Below the pieces are notes generated by a model, which worked only from the letters and a program-made list of their open reading frames with translations, was not told where the DNA came from and did no database searches. A stretch of DNA of 47,955 nt from an uncultured Alphaproteobacteria bacterium (lineage in GTDB: Bacteria > Pseudomonadota > Alphaproteobacteria > RF32 > CAG-239). The translations under genes and the position numbers were made by a program. The stretch is from NCBI GenBank assembly GCA_944390315.1, contig CALXPO010000026.1:1-47955 (forward strand), read 5' to 3'. Shown piece by piece: positions 23,481 to 31,596 of the stretch. Position 1 is the first letter of the stretch; every line of letters begins with the position of its first letter.

Positions 23481-24566
23481 CTAATCTTCCAGATATAGAT
23501 TGCTTTTTTTGTAGTTCATAATGGCATGCCGCAACAAAACACCTATAATAGCGGCAACAGGGACAGCAATCATTAATCCCAAAAAGCCTAGTAAAACACC
23601 GCCGGCAAGCAAAGCAAACATGACCCAAACAGGATGAAGTCCGACATTATCACCAACAAGTTTTGGTGTCAGAAAATTTCCTTCGAGAAATTGTCCTACC
23701 AAAAATACGGCTGCGACGCTTGCTATTTGCATAAAAGTATTAAATTGAGCGAAGGCAAGCGCCATACTGATGATAAATCCGGAAATGGTACCTACGTAGG
23801 GAATAAAAGAAATTATACCTGCTATAAAACCGACCAATAATCCCAAATCAAGACCAACGATATGCAATCCGACGGCATAGAAAGTTCCGAGGATAATGCA
23901 GACGCTGAGTTGTCCGCGAATAAAACCGGCAAGCGTACGGTCAATTTCTTTAGCTTGTTGTTCAATTGACTTTTTGGATTTTCTGGGTAAAAGGCTTTTG
24001 ACCTTATTTACAAATTTGTCCCAATCGCGAAGCATATAAAAAGCCACAACAGGTGTAATGAGCAACAAAGAGAGCAGATTAACGATAGCCATACCGCTTG
24101 ATACAACGCTGCGTAAAACTTTTCCAATCAGTTTAAGATTGTTTGCCATATTGTCTTTCATATATTCTCTTATTTTTTCGGCATCAATATTTGGAAACAT
24201 ATCTTTTAAGTCAAGCAATAAGGGTTCAAATTTTTTGACCAAAGCGCTGACATAATTAGGAACAGCGCTTATAAAGACGCTCAGTTGACTATCTATAACA
24301 TTGATGATGAGAATGATGGCCGGAATGATAATAAGAGCGACCAAAACCAATACCAGAATCGTAGCTAATGTTCTGTTCATTTTGAGTTTCGTGAATTTAT
24401 CGACCAGAGGATCTAACAAGTATCCTATAATAATGCCGGCGACAAAAGGTAGCAGAACGGATCGCAAAATATATACAAAGGCGCAAAAGAATAAAAACAA
24501 AACTAACCAAAATATGCGGTTGGATTTTGCCGGAGCAGGGGTATTTATTAGATTTGTTTTTGCCAT
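23481..24566 (-). CDS. AI-2E family (PerM-like) membrane transporter
   Basis: The 361-residue integral membrane protein has the family layout: two N-terminal TM segments, a third near residues 63-85, an extracytoplasmic helical region (about 90-150), then a C-terminal group of TM segments with PVVAFYMLRDWDKF and GFIAGIISFIPYVGTISG, both family signatures, and a final GGVLLGFLGLMIAVPVAAIIGVL in two pieces. Members export varied small solutes, and function here is unknown. It starts 17 bases after the DUF2066 gene and shares its strand, so they are probably co-transcribed. Confidence 0.92.
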   Translation of the reverse strand: MAKTNLINTPAPAKSNRIFWLVLFLFFCAFVYILRSVLLPFVAGIIIGYLLDPLVDKFTKLKMNRTLATILVLVLVALIIIPAIILIINVIDSQLSVFISAVPNYVSALVKKFEPLLLDLKDMFPNIDAEKIREYMKDNMANNLKLIGKVLRSVVSSGMAIVNLLSLLLITPVVAFYMLRDWDKFVNKVKSLLPRKSKKSIEQQAKEIDRTLAGFIRGQLSVCIILGTFYAVGLHIVGLDLGLLVGFIAGIISFIPYVGTISGFIISMALAFAQFNTFMQIASVAAVFLVGQFLEGNFLTPKLVGDNVGLHPVWVMFALLAGGVLLGFLGLMIAVPVAAIIGVLLRHAIMNYKKSNLYLED

Positions 24567-24583
24567 ATTTTTTCTCTTCTGAA

Positions 24584-25633
24584 TTACATATCTATCAAAG
24601 TATAATAATTTTGATTTTGCGTTAGTAACAGGTTTTGATTTTGCAGAGCATTCATGAGCGTACTGATATCGCCTATGAAATTAATCTTAAATTGAACTTT
24701 GCCGTTACCGATAGCATTAACTTCAATATTTTGGACTGAGGTAATCGCGGAAATTTTTTCTTCGTTTTTGAGCCAAGAACTTAATTTATCGTATTTATAT
24801 AGAACGGTGATATTTTCGGGTTCACTAGATGTAACCACGCTTCGTCCTTTGAGTTGATCAGAAATACGTAAACCGGTTTCTTGTGCGGCTTGTTTAAATA
24901 ATTCCGAAGATCTGGGACCGGCCACGCTGAATATCTGGCGTTTTCCTGTTTGCGGTGTAATGATGCTAATAGTTAAGGTATCAATATCCGTAAAATAGGC
25001 TTCTGCAACATATACATCACCTTCGTTGTTAAAGGTTGAAAGTTGATTGAAAAGATATGGGTTTAGCGAAAGGGCTTGGTTTGCATTATTTAAAAAGGGA
25101 ACATCTTTTTGTTCGGGGGCATAGAAGCGTACAGCTCCGATGGTAGGAGGATTTTGTTCCCAAGCCATTCGCCATTGATTGTTTTCTTCCCATAGAAGAG
25201 CCGGAGCATCAGCGTTTTCGCGAAATATCGGAATAATCAAGACATCGGCGGAAGATGCCACGACAAGAGGGACGTTTTTTTCTTGCAGATATTGGCGCAA
25301 AATTTGATCATTGGCAGTAATCCGAAGTTTTGCCATATAACGAACGCTGGATGTTTTTTCCTCCAAAACCGTTGTTTCTTTTATAAAATTGAGTAATTGA
25401 TCGTCATTTAATTTATTAAGTACGCTCAATCCTTCTCTGGTTGTGAAATTGGCGGCAATTGCCGTTATGGCTTGCCGGTTAGCTCTGCTCATGGCAATGT
25501 CCCGAGCTGCGGCTGCATTTTCGGCCGTGACATCTACGCTGACGTCTGCAGAATAGGAGGGCAGAGCGGCATTTGCATAATTAGCGTCATAAAGGATAGA
25601 GAAAATGAAAGTGAATAAAAAAAGTAGGCGCAT
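24584..25633 (-). CDS. DUF2066-family exported protein
   Basis: The 349-residue product has a signal peptide (residues 1-22, ending NANA-like YANAALPS). An N-terminal region of about 150 residues (VDVTAENAAAARDIAMSRANRQAITAIA and VRYMAKLRITANDQILRQYL) fits DUF2066. This family is often found beside AI-2E transporters in alphaproteobacteria, as here. The C-terminal half is a beta-alpha region without recognised motifs. Periplasmic location is inferred. ndk lies 16 bases upstream on the same strand. Confidence 0.8.
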   Translation of the reverse strand: MRLLFLFTFIFSILYDANYANAALPSYSADVSVDVTAENAAAARDIAMSRANRQAITAIAANFTTREGLSVLNKLNDDQLLNFIKETTVLEEKTSSVRYMAKLRITANDQILRQYLQEKNVPLVVASSADVLIIPIFRENADAPALLWEENNQWRMAWEQNPPTIGAVRFYAPEQKDVPFLNNANQALSLNPYLFNQLSTFNNEGDVYVAEAYFTDIDTLTISIITPQTGKRQIFSVAGPRSSELFKQAAQETGLRISDQLKGRSVVTSSEPENITVLYKYDKLSSWLKNEEKISAITSVQNIEVNAIGNGKVQFKINFIGDISTLMNALQNQNLLLTQNQNYYTLIDM

Positions 25634-25649
25634 GTTAATCTCCAGCTTG

Positions 25650-26066
25650 TTATTTTAATATTTCAAGTTGATTAAAGAAAAAAGCGATTTCTCTTTCTGC
25701 AGAGTCCGAATTATCCGACCCGTGTACGGCATTTTTTTCTATGGACAGTCCGTAAAGGCGTCGAATAGTTCCTTCGTCGGCAGCCACAGGGTTGGTGTTG
25801 CCCATCAGTTTGCGATAGTCTTCAATGGCATGTTCGCCGGATAAAACTTGTACGATAATCGGTCCGGCCGTAATATTTTCAACCAAACCGTCAAAAAAAG
25901 ACTTTCCCTGGTGAGGAGCATAAAAACGTATGGCTTGTTCCGAAGTCATTTGTAACATTTTTTGAGCAATAATTTTTAGTCCGCTTTCTTCAATTTGTGC
26001 AATAATTTTTCCGCATAGCCCTCTTGTTACCGCTTCGGGCTTGATTATAGACAGAGTATTTTCCAT
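25650..26066 (-). CDS. ndk: nucleoside diphosphate kinase
   Basis: Balances nucleoside triphosphate pools by transferring the gamma-phosphate through a phosphohistidine. The 138-residue product starts MENTLSIIKPEAVTRG and contains GNTNPVAADEGTIRRLYG and the active-site NAVHGSDNSDSAEREI, with the catalytic His in VHGSD. Length is typical. It is first of a minus-strand series with the DUF2066 and AI-2E genes, divergent from pta. Confidence 0.97.
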   Translation of the reverse strand: MENTLSIIKPEAVTRGLCGKIIAQIEESGLKIIAQKMLQMTSEQAIRFYAPHQGKSFFDGLVENITAGPIIVQVLSGEHAIEDYRKLMGNTNPVAADEGTIRRLYGLSIEKNAVHGSDNSDSAEREIAFFFNQLEILK

Positions 26067-26200
26067 ATTTTCCTCAATATTTTTTTATTTTAGCCAATAT
26101 TATCTCATATCAAAGCAAAAAGCAAAAGTTTTTATAGACTTTTTGTACAATTCGTTGTTTATTACTGGTAAATTTTATTTAAACAATTTGAGGTGTTCAG

Positions 26201-27208
26201 ATGATTGAAAGTCCATATTTAAAACAACTAATGAATAAAGCCGCGGAAAATGTTAAAACTATTGTTTTGCCCGAAAGCGAAGATAATCGTATTCTTGATG
26301 CAGCACATTATATTGCTGAGGCTAAAACAGCAAATCTCGTGATTTTAGGTCAAAAGGAAGTTGTCGCCGATTATTATCGTGCCAAAGGATGGACCTTGGA
26401 CGGAATCGAAGTCATTAATCCGGAAACATCGGATAAGCTGCAGTCTTATGCCGATATGTTTTATGAATTGCGCAAAGATAAAGGTATTACCAAAGAAGAT
26501 GCTTTGAAACAAATGCATAATTATAATTATTTCGGAACAATGATGGTTAAAACCGGTGATGCCGACGGTATGGTTTCTGGTGCTAATCATTCGACGGCAG
26601 ATACCGTACGTCCGGCCTTGCAGATTATAAAATCGGCTAAAAAAGGGCGTGCCGTTTCATCTTGCGTTCTGGAAGTCGTCAACGGCAAACCGTTTATTTT
26701 TTCCGATTGTGCGATTGTTATTAATCCGACGGCTGAAGAATTGGCTGATATTGCCGTTGACAGCGCCCAAAGTGCCATGAACTTCGGCTTGACACCAAAA
26801 GTAGCTATGCTCTCTTATTCCACCAAAGGTTCCGGAAAAGGTGAAGGCGTTGATAAAGTCGTTGAGGCCGTTCGTTTGGCAAATGAACAATTAAAACTTC
26901 CCGAATACAAAAATTTTGATATTAAAATTGATGGTGAATTGCAAGTGGATGCCGCTCTTGATGCCGTCGTGGCTGCTAAAAAAGCTCCCGGAAGTGAAGT
27001 CGCAGGAAAAGCAAATGTCTTAATTTTCCCTGATATAGAAGCCGGTAATATCGCTTATAAATTGGTTCAACGTTTGGCCGGTGCTGAGGCTTACGGTCCT
27101 ATTTTGCAAGGGTTGAATGCCCCGATAAACGATTTATCACGTGGCGCTCTGGTTGAAGATATTGTCGGAATGATTGCCATTACCGCTATACAAGCAGCAC
27201 GTAAATAG
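26201..27208 (+). CDS. pta: phosphate acetyltransferase
   Basis: Interconverts acetyl-CoA and acetyl-phosphate. The 335-residue product is the short Pta form without the N-terminal DRTGG regulatory domain. Signatures include TIVLPESEDNRILDAA, GDADGMVSGANHSTADTVRPALQ and the C-terminal NVLIFPDIEAGNIAYKLVQRL. GAGGTG lies 5 bases before the ATG. With ackA 35 bases downstream it makes acetate and ATP by substrate-level phosphorylation, or runs in reverse for acetate uptake. Confidence 0.97.
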   Translation: MIESPYLKQLMNKAAENVKTIVLPESEDNRILDAAHYIAEAKTANLVILGQKEVVADYYRAKGWTLDGIEVINPETSDKLQSYADMFYELRKDKGITKEDALKQMHNYNYFGTMMVKTGDADGMVSGANHSTADTVRPALQIIKSAKKGRAVSSCVLEVVNGKPFIFSDCAIVINPTAEELADIAVDSAQSAMNFGLTPKVAMLSYSTKGSGKGEGVDKVVEAVRLANEQLKLPEYKNFDIKIDGELQVDAALDAVVAAKKAPGSEVAGKANVLIFPDIEAGNIAYKLVQRLAGAEAYGPILQGLNAPINDLSRGALVEDIVGMIAITAIQAARK

Positions 27209-27243
27209 TCTTTTAACTTATACTTATGTGAAGGAAATATAAT

Positions 27244-28428
27244 ATGCAAAAAATCTTAGTCTTGAACTCCGGTTCTTCATCTCTAAAATACCAGCTTTTT
27301 AATGTAGACGGTGATAATTATGAAGTCGTAGCCAAAGGTTTGGCCGATCGTATCGGCATTGAGGGATCTTTGGTGACAATTAAAGTCGGCGATAATGATA
27401 AAATTACAAAAGAATTGCCATTGCCTTCACATAAAGAGGCTATTAAAGAAGTTTTAGATTTGCTACTGAGCAGCGTTTTGAAAAGTTTAGACGAACTTTC
27501 CGGCGTTGGACATCGTATTGTTCACGGCGGTGAGTATTTTGACCGTTCGGTGATAGTCGATGATGAGGTAACACGTTTGATTGATGAATTATCTGCTTTG
27601 GCTCCGTTGCATAATCCTGCAGCCGTTATGGGAATTAGAGCAATTAAACAACTGCTGCCTCATGTGCTTCAAGTCGTCGCTTTTGATACGGCTTTTCACC
27701 AAACCATGAAACCTGAGGCTTTTATGTATGCTTTACCGCTTGAACAATATACCAAATATAAAATCCGTCGTTACGGTTTTCATGGAACTTCTCATCTTTA
27801 TGTTTCGCGCGAAGCCGAAAAAATGATCGGACATAAAGGCAAATTTATTACTTGCCATATTGGTAACGGTGCTTCAATTACGGCAATCGAAAATGGAAAA
27901 TGCATCGATACCTCCATGGGCTTTACGCCTTTGGCCGGAGTGGTAATGGGTACGCGTTCCGGCGATATGGACCCGTTCGTACCTCTCTATATTATGAAAA
28001 CGCAAGGTAAAACAGTTGATGAAGTTAATACTCTCCTAAACAAACAAAGCGGCATGTTCGGACTTTGCGGATATTCCGATAATCGTGATGTTGAAAAACA
28101 TTATTTGGACGGTGATCCCAAAGCTGTTGACGCAATGTCGGTTTATGTTCACAGTATGGTTAAATATATCGGTTCTTACATTGCTGTTTTAGGTGGGGTA
28201 GAAGCCATAGTCTTTACGGGCGGCGTTGGTGAAAATGGTGCTTTGTTCCGTGAACAGGTTTGCTCTCATTTCGAGTTTTTAGGACTCAAAATAGATAATG
28301 AAGTTAATAAGCATGCCATTCGTGGTGTTACAGCCGAAATTTCAACACCAGATTCTAAAATTAAGGTTTTTGTTATTCCGACTAATGAGGAATTGGTTAT
28401 TGCACAAGATGTCGTAAAATTGATTTGA
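27244..28428 (+). CDS. ackA: acetate kinase
   Basis: Converts acetyl-phosphate and ADP to acetate and ATP. The 394-residue protein starts with the LVLNSGSSSLKYQLF phosphate-binding signature and has GHRIVHGGEYF, the HFHGTSHLYVS-like YGFHGTSH motif, the CHIGNGASITAI loop, GFTPLAGVVMGTRSGDMDP and FTGGVGENG. AAGGAA precedes the ATG. A 13-bp hairpin terminator follows, closing a two-gene pta-ackA operon. Confidence 0.98.
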   Translation: MQKILVLNSGSSSLKYQLFNVDGDNYEVVAKGLADRIGIEGSLVTIKVGDNDKITKELPLPSHKEAIKEVLDLLLSSVLKSLDELSGVGHRIVHGGEYFDRSVIVDDEVTRLIDELSALAPLHNPAAVMGIRAIKQLLPHVLQVVAFDTAFHQTMKPEAFMYALPLEQYTKYKIRRYGFHGTSHLYVSREAEKMIGHKGKFITCHIGNGASITAIENGKCIDTSMGFTPLAGVVMGTRSGDMDPFVPLYIMKTQGKTVDEVNTLLNKQSGMFGLCGYSDNRDVEKHYLDGDPKAVDAMSVYVHSMVKYIGSYIAVLGGVEAIVFTGGVGENGALFREQVCSHFEFLGLKIDNEVNKHAIRGVTAEISTPDSKIKVFVIPTNEELVIAQDVVKLI

Positions 28429-28460
28429 TTTTTTGTCGGTAAACAATAACCTTTTACATA

Positions 28461-28505
28461 ACAATAAAACGCCTGGGTGAATGCCAAGGCGTTTTATTGT
28501 TAATT
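28461..28505 (+). terminator. terminator hairpin after ackA
   Basis: A perfect 13-bp stem ACAATAAAACGCC / GGCGTTTTATTGT (28461-28473 with 28488-28500), followed by TAATTT. Confidence 0.8.
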
Positions 28506-28617
28506 TCAGTTTCAAATGGGGTAGCGGAACCATATGTTTTTATGTCAGTATTTGCATTTGGTCGTTGTCGACTAAAAAATATCTCTTTTCTATTTTTTGG
28601 GTTTTAATTTTGCAGCT

Positions 28618-28683
28618 TTCTAAATATATTTTGTTGCATTGCTGTCGCAAACATCATGTATAGATGTTTGAAGATATTTAGAA
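28618..28683. other. potential structured segment in the 450-base ackA/DUF2934 intergenic region
   Basis: No gene is supported from 28501 to 28827. Within it, TTCTAAATAT (28618-28627) pairs perfectly with ATATTTAGAA (28674-28683). The closed interval contains an 8-bp hairpin CAAACATC-ATGTATA-GATGTTTG (28648-28670) and an alternative TTGC...GCAA pairing that overlaps it. Strand and transcription are unknown, and AT-rich pairing can be fortuitous. Confidence 0.3.
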
Positions 28684-28826
28684 TCCGTATTTGATTAAAA
28701 ATATCCATGGGTGAAAAACAAGATTATTAGGAAGCAAAGAATAAAAAATATATTGAAAAAACAAAGTAAATTCTTTGTCTGTGACAGATTTGACACAGAA
28801 TATTTTGTATGAAAATAAAAAATTAA

Positions 28827-28850
28827 ACCCTCAGCATTTAGCTGAGGGTA
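28827..28850 (-). terminator. rho-independent terminator after the DUF2934 gene
   Basis: The 9-bp stem ACCCTCAGC / GCTGAGGGT (28827-28835 with 28841-28849), followed on the minus strand by TTAATTTTTT. Confidence 0.8.
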
Positions 28851-28879
28851 TAACTTCAAAAACAGTCTCAATTTTAAAG

Positions 28880-29143
28880 CTATTTAGCGCTTTTTTTCGG
28901 GGCTGCTGCTTTTTTTGCGGAAGCTGATTTGCAAGAAGCAGATTTAGAAGAGCAAGACTTTGTTGCAGAAGACTTGGACGAAGAAGATTTCGAACAAGAC
29001 GACTTTGAACAAGAAGAATTGCAACTGCTGAGCTGTTCTACGGCCATCATCCAGAATTTTTCATCCTGACCTTGCGGGCAACCGGCATTTTGCCAGTTGT
29101 AGTAAGCAGCTTCTCTAATAGCATTTTCATTAAATTTTACCAT
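28880..29143 (-). CDS. DUF2934-like small protein with Cys/Ser/Lys-rich repeat tail
   Basis: The 87-residue product has two parts. The N-terminal 40 residues (AIREAAYYNWQNAGCPQGQDEKFWMMAVEQL) match the DUF2934 pattern of I-R-x-x-A-Y-x-x-W-x-x-A-G-x-P-x-G-x-D-x-x-F-W. The rest is a low-complexity run of CSKSS/SSKSA-type units with five cysteines, then a Lys/Ala end (KKAAAPKKSAK). GGAG lies 6 bases before the ATG at 29143. It has its own near-consensus promoter and terminator, suggesting strong single-gene expression. DUF2934 has no known function. Confidence 0.8.
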   Translation of the reverse strand: MVKFNENAIREAAYYNWQNAGCPQGQDEKFWMMAVEQLSSCNSSCSKSSCSKSSSSKSSATKSCSSKSASCKSASAKKAAAPKKSAK

Positions 29144-29181
29144 CACTTACTCCAAATAAAAAAAGTTTGGTTAACATGTTT

Positions 29182-29209
29182 AATATACATACAAAATTTT
29201 ATCCGTCAA
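29182..29209 (-). promoter_or_regulatory. sigma70-type promoter for the DUF2934-like gene
   Basis: Minus strand: TTGACG (29204-29209), a 16-base spacer, TATATT (29182-29187), about 38 bases before the ATG. Confidence 0.6.
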
Positions 29210-29217
29210 TAATAAAT

Positions 29218-29257
29218 CTGATATAAAATCAGTAATTAGCCATCGATGGCTTTTTTT
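29218..29257 (+). terminator. orphan terminator-like palindrome between divergent genes
   Basis: CTGAT-ATAAA-ATCAG is followed by the perfect 14-base palindrome AGCCATCGATGGCT (29238-29251) and seven T residues. No plus-strand gene lies upstream for it to terminate, and the glgB promoter lies downstream. It may end a small RNA, or act as an operator between the two divergent promoters. Confidence 0.45.
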
Positions 29258-29291
29258 AACTAAATTGAAATCTATTTGTGCTCTAATTTAC

Positions 29292-29320
29292 TTGAAATTT
29301 GTTTGATAAGAATTTATAGA
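29292..29320 (+). promoter_or_regulatory. sigma70-type promoter for the glgB-glgX-malQ cluster
   Basis: TTGAAA (29292-29297), a 17-base spacer, TATAGA (29315-29320), about 50 bases before the glgB ATG. Confidence 0.55.
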
Positions 29321-29370
29321 TAAACAAATAAGAATATTGTTGTAAAATTCAAATTTTTAGAGGTTATTTT

Positions 29371-31578
29371 ATGGAAAATTTATTGTCTGATGCAGAGATG
29401 AATGCCGTTATTGAAGGCGATCATGGAAATGTTTTTGCCGTGCTGGGTATCCATAGAGATAAAGGAAGTAAAAATGTTTTTATTAGAGCCTTTCGTCCCC
29501 ATGCAAAATCAATCGAAGTTATCGGTCGTGACGGTACTTCTTACGGCCTTATGACTAAACTTGATGACAGAGGCTTTTTCCAGATTAATCTGGGTGTCGG
29601 AGAAAATTTTTCGTATCATTTTAAAATTGAAAATGACCGCGGTGAATTCTATGAAGCCGAGGATACATACCGTTTCCAACCAACATTGGGTGATATAGAT
29701 ATTTATTTGCTTGGTGAGGGAAATCACCTCGAAATGTATAAAAAACTAGGCGCCCACGTATGCAGCCAAGACGGCGTTAAAGGCGTCAGCTTTGCCGTTT
29801 GGGCACCAAATGCCAAAAGGGTTTCGGTTGTCGGTAATTTCAATAATTGGGATGGCCGCACCTGCGTTATGAGAAAATATCCGACCTGCGGCGTTTGGGA
29901 TATTTTTATTCCGGGATTAGGCGAAGGTGAAGTCTATAAATATGAAATTAAAACTCAACAAGATTATATTTTGACAAAGTCAGATCCTGTCGGTTTTTAT
30001 GCCGAAAAAAGACCTCATAATGCTTCTATTGTTTATGATTTAAATCATTATCGCTGGAACGATGATGAATGGATGCAGAATCCGGACCGCCATAATCGTC
30101 TTGACGGACCAATGTCTATCTATGAAGTCCATGCCGGCTCATGGCGTCGTAAAGGTGAAAACGGAAAAGAATATTTAACTTATCGCGAAATGGCCGATAC
30201 TTTGGTGCCCTATGTCACTAATATGGGATACACGCATGTCGAATTTTTACCTTTGGCCGAACACCCCTTGGATGCTTCTTGGGGATATCAGGTTGTCGGT
30301 ATGTTTGCACCGACCAGCCGTTTCGGGACACCTGATGATTTGCGTTATTTGATTGATAAATTCCATCAGTCGGGCATTGCCGTTATCATGGATTGGGTTC
30401 CGGCTCATTTTCCAAAAGACGGTCACGGACTATGCGAATTTGACGGAACACATCTTTATGAACATGCCGATCCGAGAAAAGGCGAACATAAAGATTGGGG
30501 AACAAAAATTTATAACTACGGTCGAACTGAAGTATCAAATTATTTATGCGCTAATGCCCTATACTGGCTAAAAGAATATCATATCGACGGCTTGAGGGTC
30601 GATGCCGTAGCCTCAATGCTGTATTTGGACTATTCACGTAATCCGGGGGAATGGATACCAAATATTTACGGCGGTAATGAAAATTTGGAAGCCATAGCTT
30701 TCTTACGCCGAATGAATGATTTGGTTTATGGTTTGAAGCAAGGCTCATGCACTTGCGCAGAAGAGTCAACCGCTTGGCCTATGGTGTCACGTCCGACTTC
30801 TATGGGCGGGCTCGGATTTACCTATAAATGGAATATGGGCTGGATGAACGATACTTTGAAATATATCAGTAAGGATCCGATATATCGTCAATATCACCAT
30901 GGCATGCTTACTTTCGGTTTGCTTTATGCTTTTAACGAAAACTTTATTTTGCCGATATCCCATGATGAAGTTGTACATGGTAAAGGTTCAATGCTAAACA
31001 AAATGCCGGGTGATGAATGGCAAAAATTTGCCAACCTTCGCGCCTATTACGGCTTTATGTATACTCATCCCGGCAAAAAATTACTGTTTATGGGATGCGA
31101 GTTCGGTCAAGATTGGGAGTGGAATTATGACGAAAGCCTGCGGTGGCATTTGTTGCAATATCCGATGTATAAAGGTATGCAAAATTGCGTACGTGATTTG
31201 AACTTGATGTACAAGGGAAATGCGCCTCTGTATGAAGTTGATTTTGATTATCACGGATTTGAATGGTTGGATCATGCCAATGCTGCAGATAGCGTAATTT
31301 CATATATTCGCAAGGGTAAAACACCGGGAGATTATCTGATTGTTGTTTGCAATTTTACACCGGTTGTACGTGAAGAGTATCGTATCGGGGTTCCCGAAGA
31401 TTGCGGTTATCAAGAAATTTTTAACAGCGATGATAAAAATTATTGGGGCAGCGGCGTTAAAAACGACGGTATGCGTTACGCCGAACGTCAGGATTGGAAC
31501 GGAAAACCTTATTCAATCAAAATTACGTTGCCTCCGCTTTCGACCATTGTTATCAAACCGATGCACGAAGTTCGATAG
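29371..31578 (+). CDS. glgB: 1,4-alpha-glucan branching enzyme
   Basis: Creates alpha-1,6 branches in glycogen. The 735-residue GH13 protein has two N-terminal carbohydrate-binding beta domains (the second around GVSFAVWAPNAKRVSVVGNFNNWDG), then the catalytic barrel: DWVPAHFPKD, the nucleophile Asp in GLRVDAVASML, acid/base Glu in CAEESTAWP and the ISHDEVVHGKGS transition-state region. Length is typical for the long, two-N-domain form. AGAGG precedes the ATG. It leads a three-gene glucan cluster with glgX 18 bases downstream. Confidence 0.97.
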   Translation: MENLLSDAEMNAVIEGDHGNVFAVLGIHRDKGSKNVFIRAFRPHAKSIEVIGRDGTSYGLMTKLDDRGFFQINLGVGENFSYHFKIENDRGEFYEAEDTYRFQPTLGDIDIYLLGEGNHLEMYKKLGAHVCSQDGVKGVSFAVWAPNAKRVSVVGNFNNWDGRTCVMRKYPTCGVWDIFIPGLGEGEVYKYEIKTQQDYILTKSDPVGFYAEKRPHNASIVYDLNHYRWNDDEWMQNPDRHNRLDGPMSIYEVHAGSWRRKGENGKEYLTYREMADTLVPYVTNMGYTHVEFLPLAEHPLDASWGYQVVGMFAPTSRFGTPDDLRYLIDKFHQSGIAVIMDWVPAHFPKDGHGLCEFDGTHLYEHADPRKGEHKDWGTKIYNYGRTEVSNYLCANALYWLKEYHIDGLRVDAVASMLYLDYSRNPGEWIPNIYGGNENLEAIAFLRRMNDLVYGLKQGSCTCAEESTAWPMVSRPTSMGGLGFTYKWNMGWMNDTLKYISKDPIYRQYHHGMLTFGLLYAFNENFILPISHDEVVHGKGSMLNKMPGDEWQKFANLRAYYGFMYTHPGKKLLFMGCEFGQDWEWNYDESLRWHLLQYPMYKGMQNCVRDLNLMYKGNAPLYEVDFDYHGFEWLDHANAADSVISYIRKGKTPGDYLIVVCNFTPVVREEYRIGVPEDCGYQEIFNSDDKNYWGSGVKNDGMRYAERQDWNGKPYSIKITLPPLSTIVIKPMHEVR

Positions 31579-31596
31579 ATTTGGGAGAAAAATGAT

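Noticed and set aside
28481..28663. Plus-strand open frame of 60 codons after ackA
   Set aside because: It begins inside the ackA terminator, has no ribosome-binding site, and its translation looks like random AT-rich sequence.
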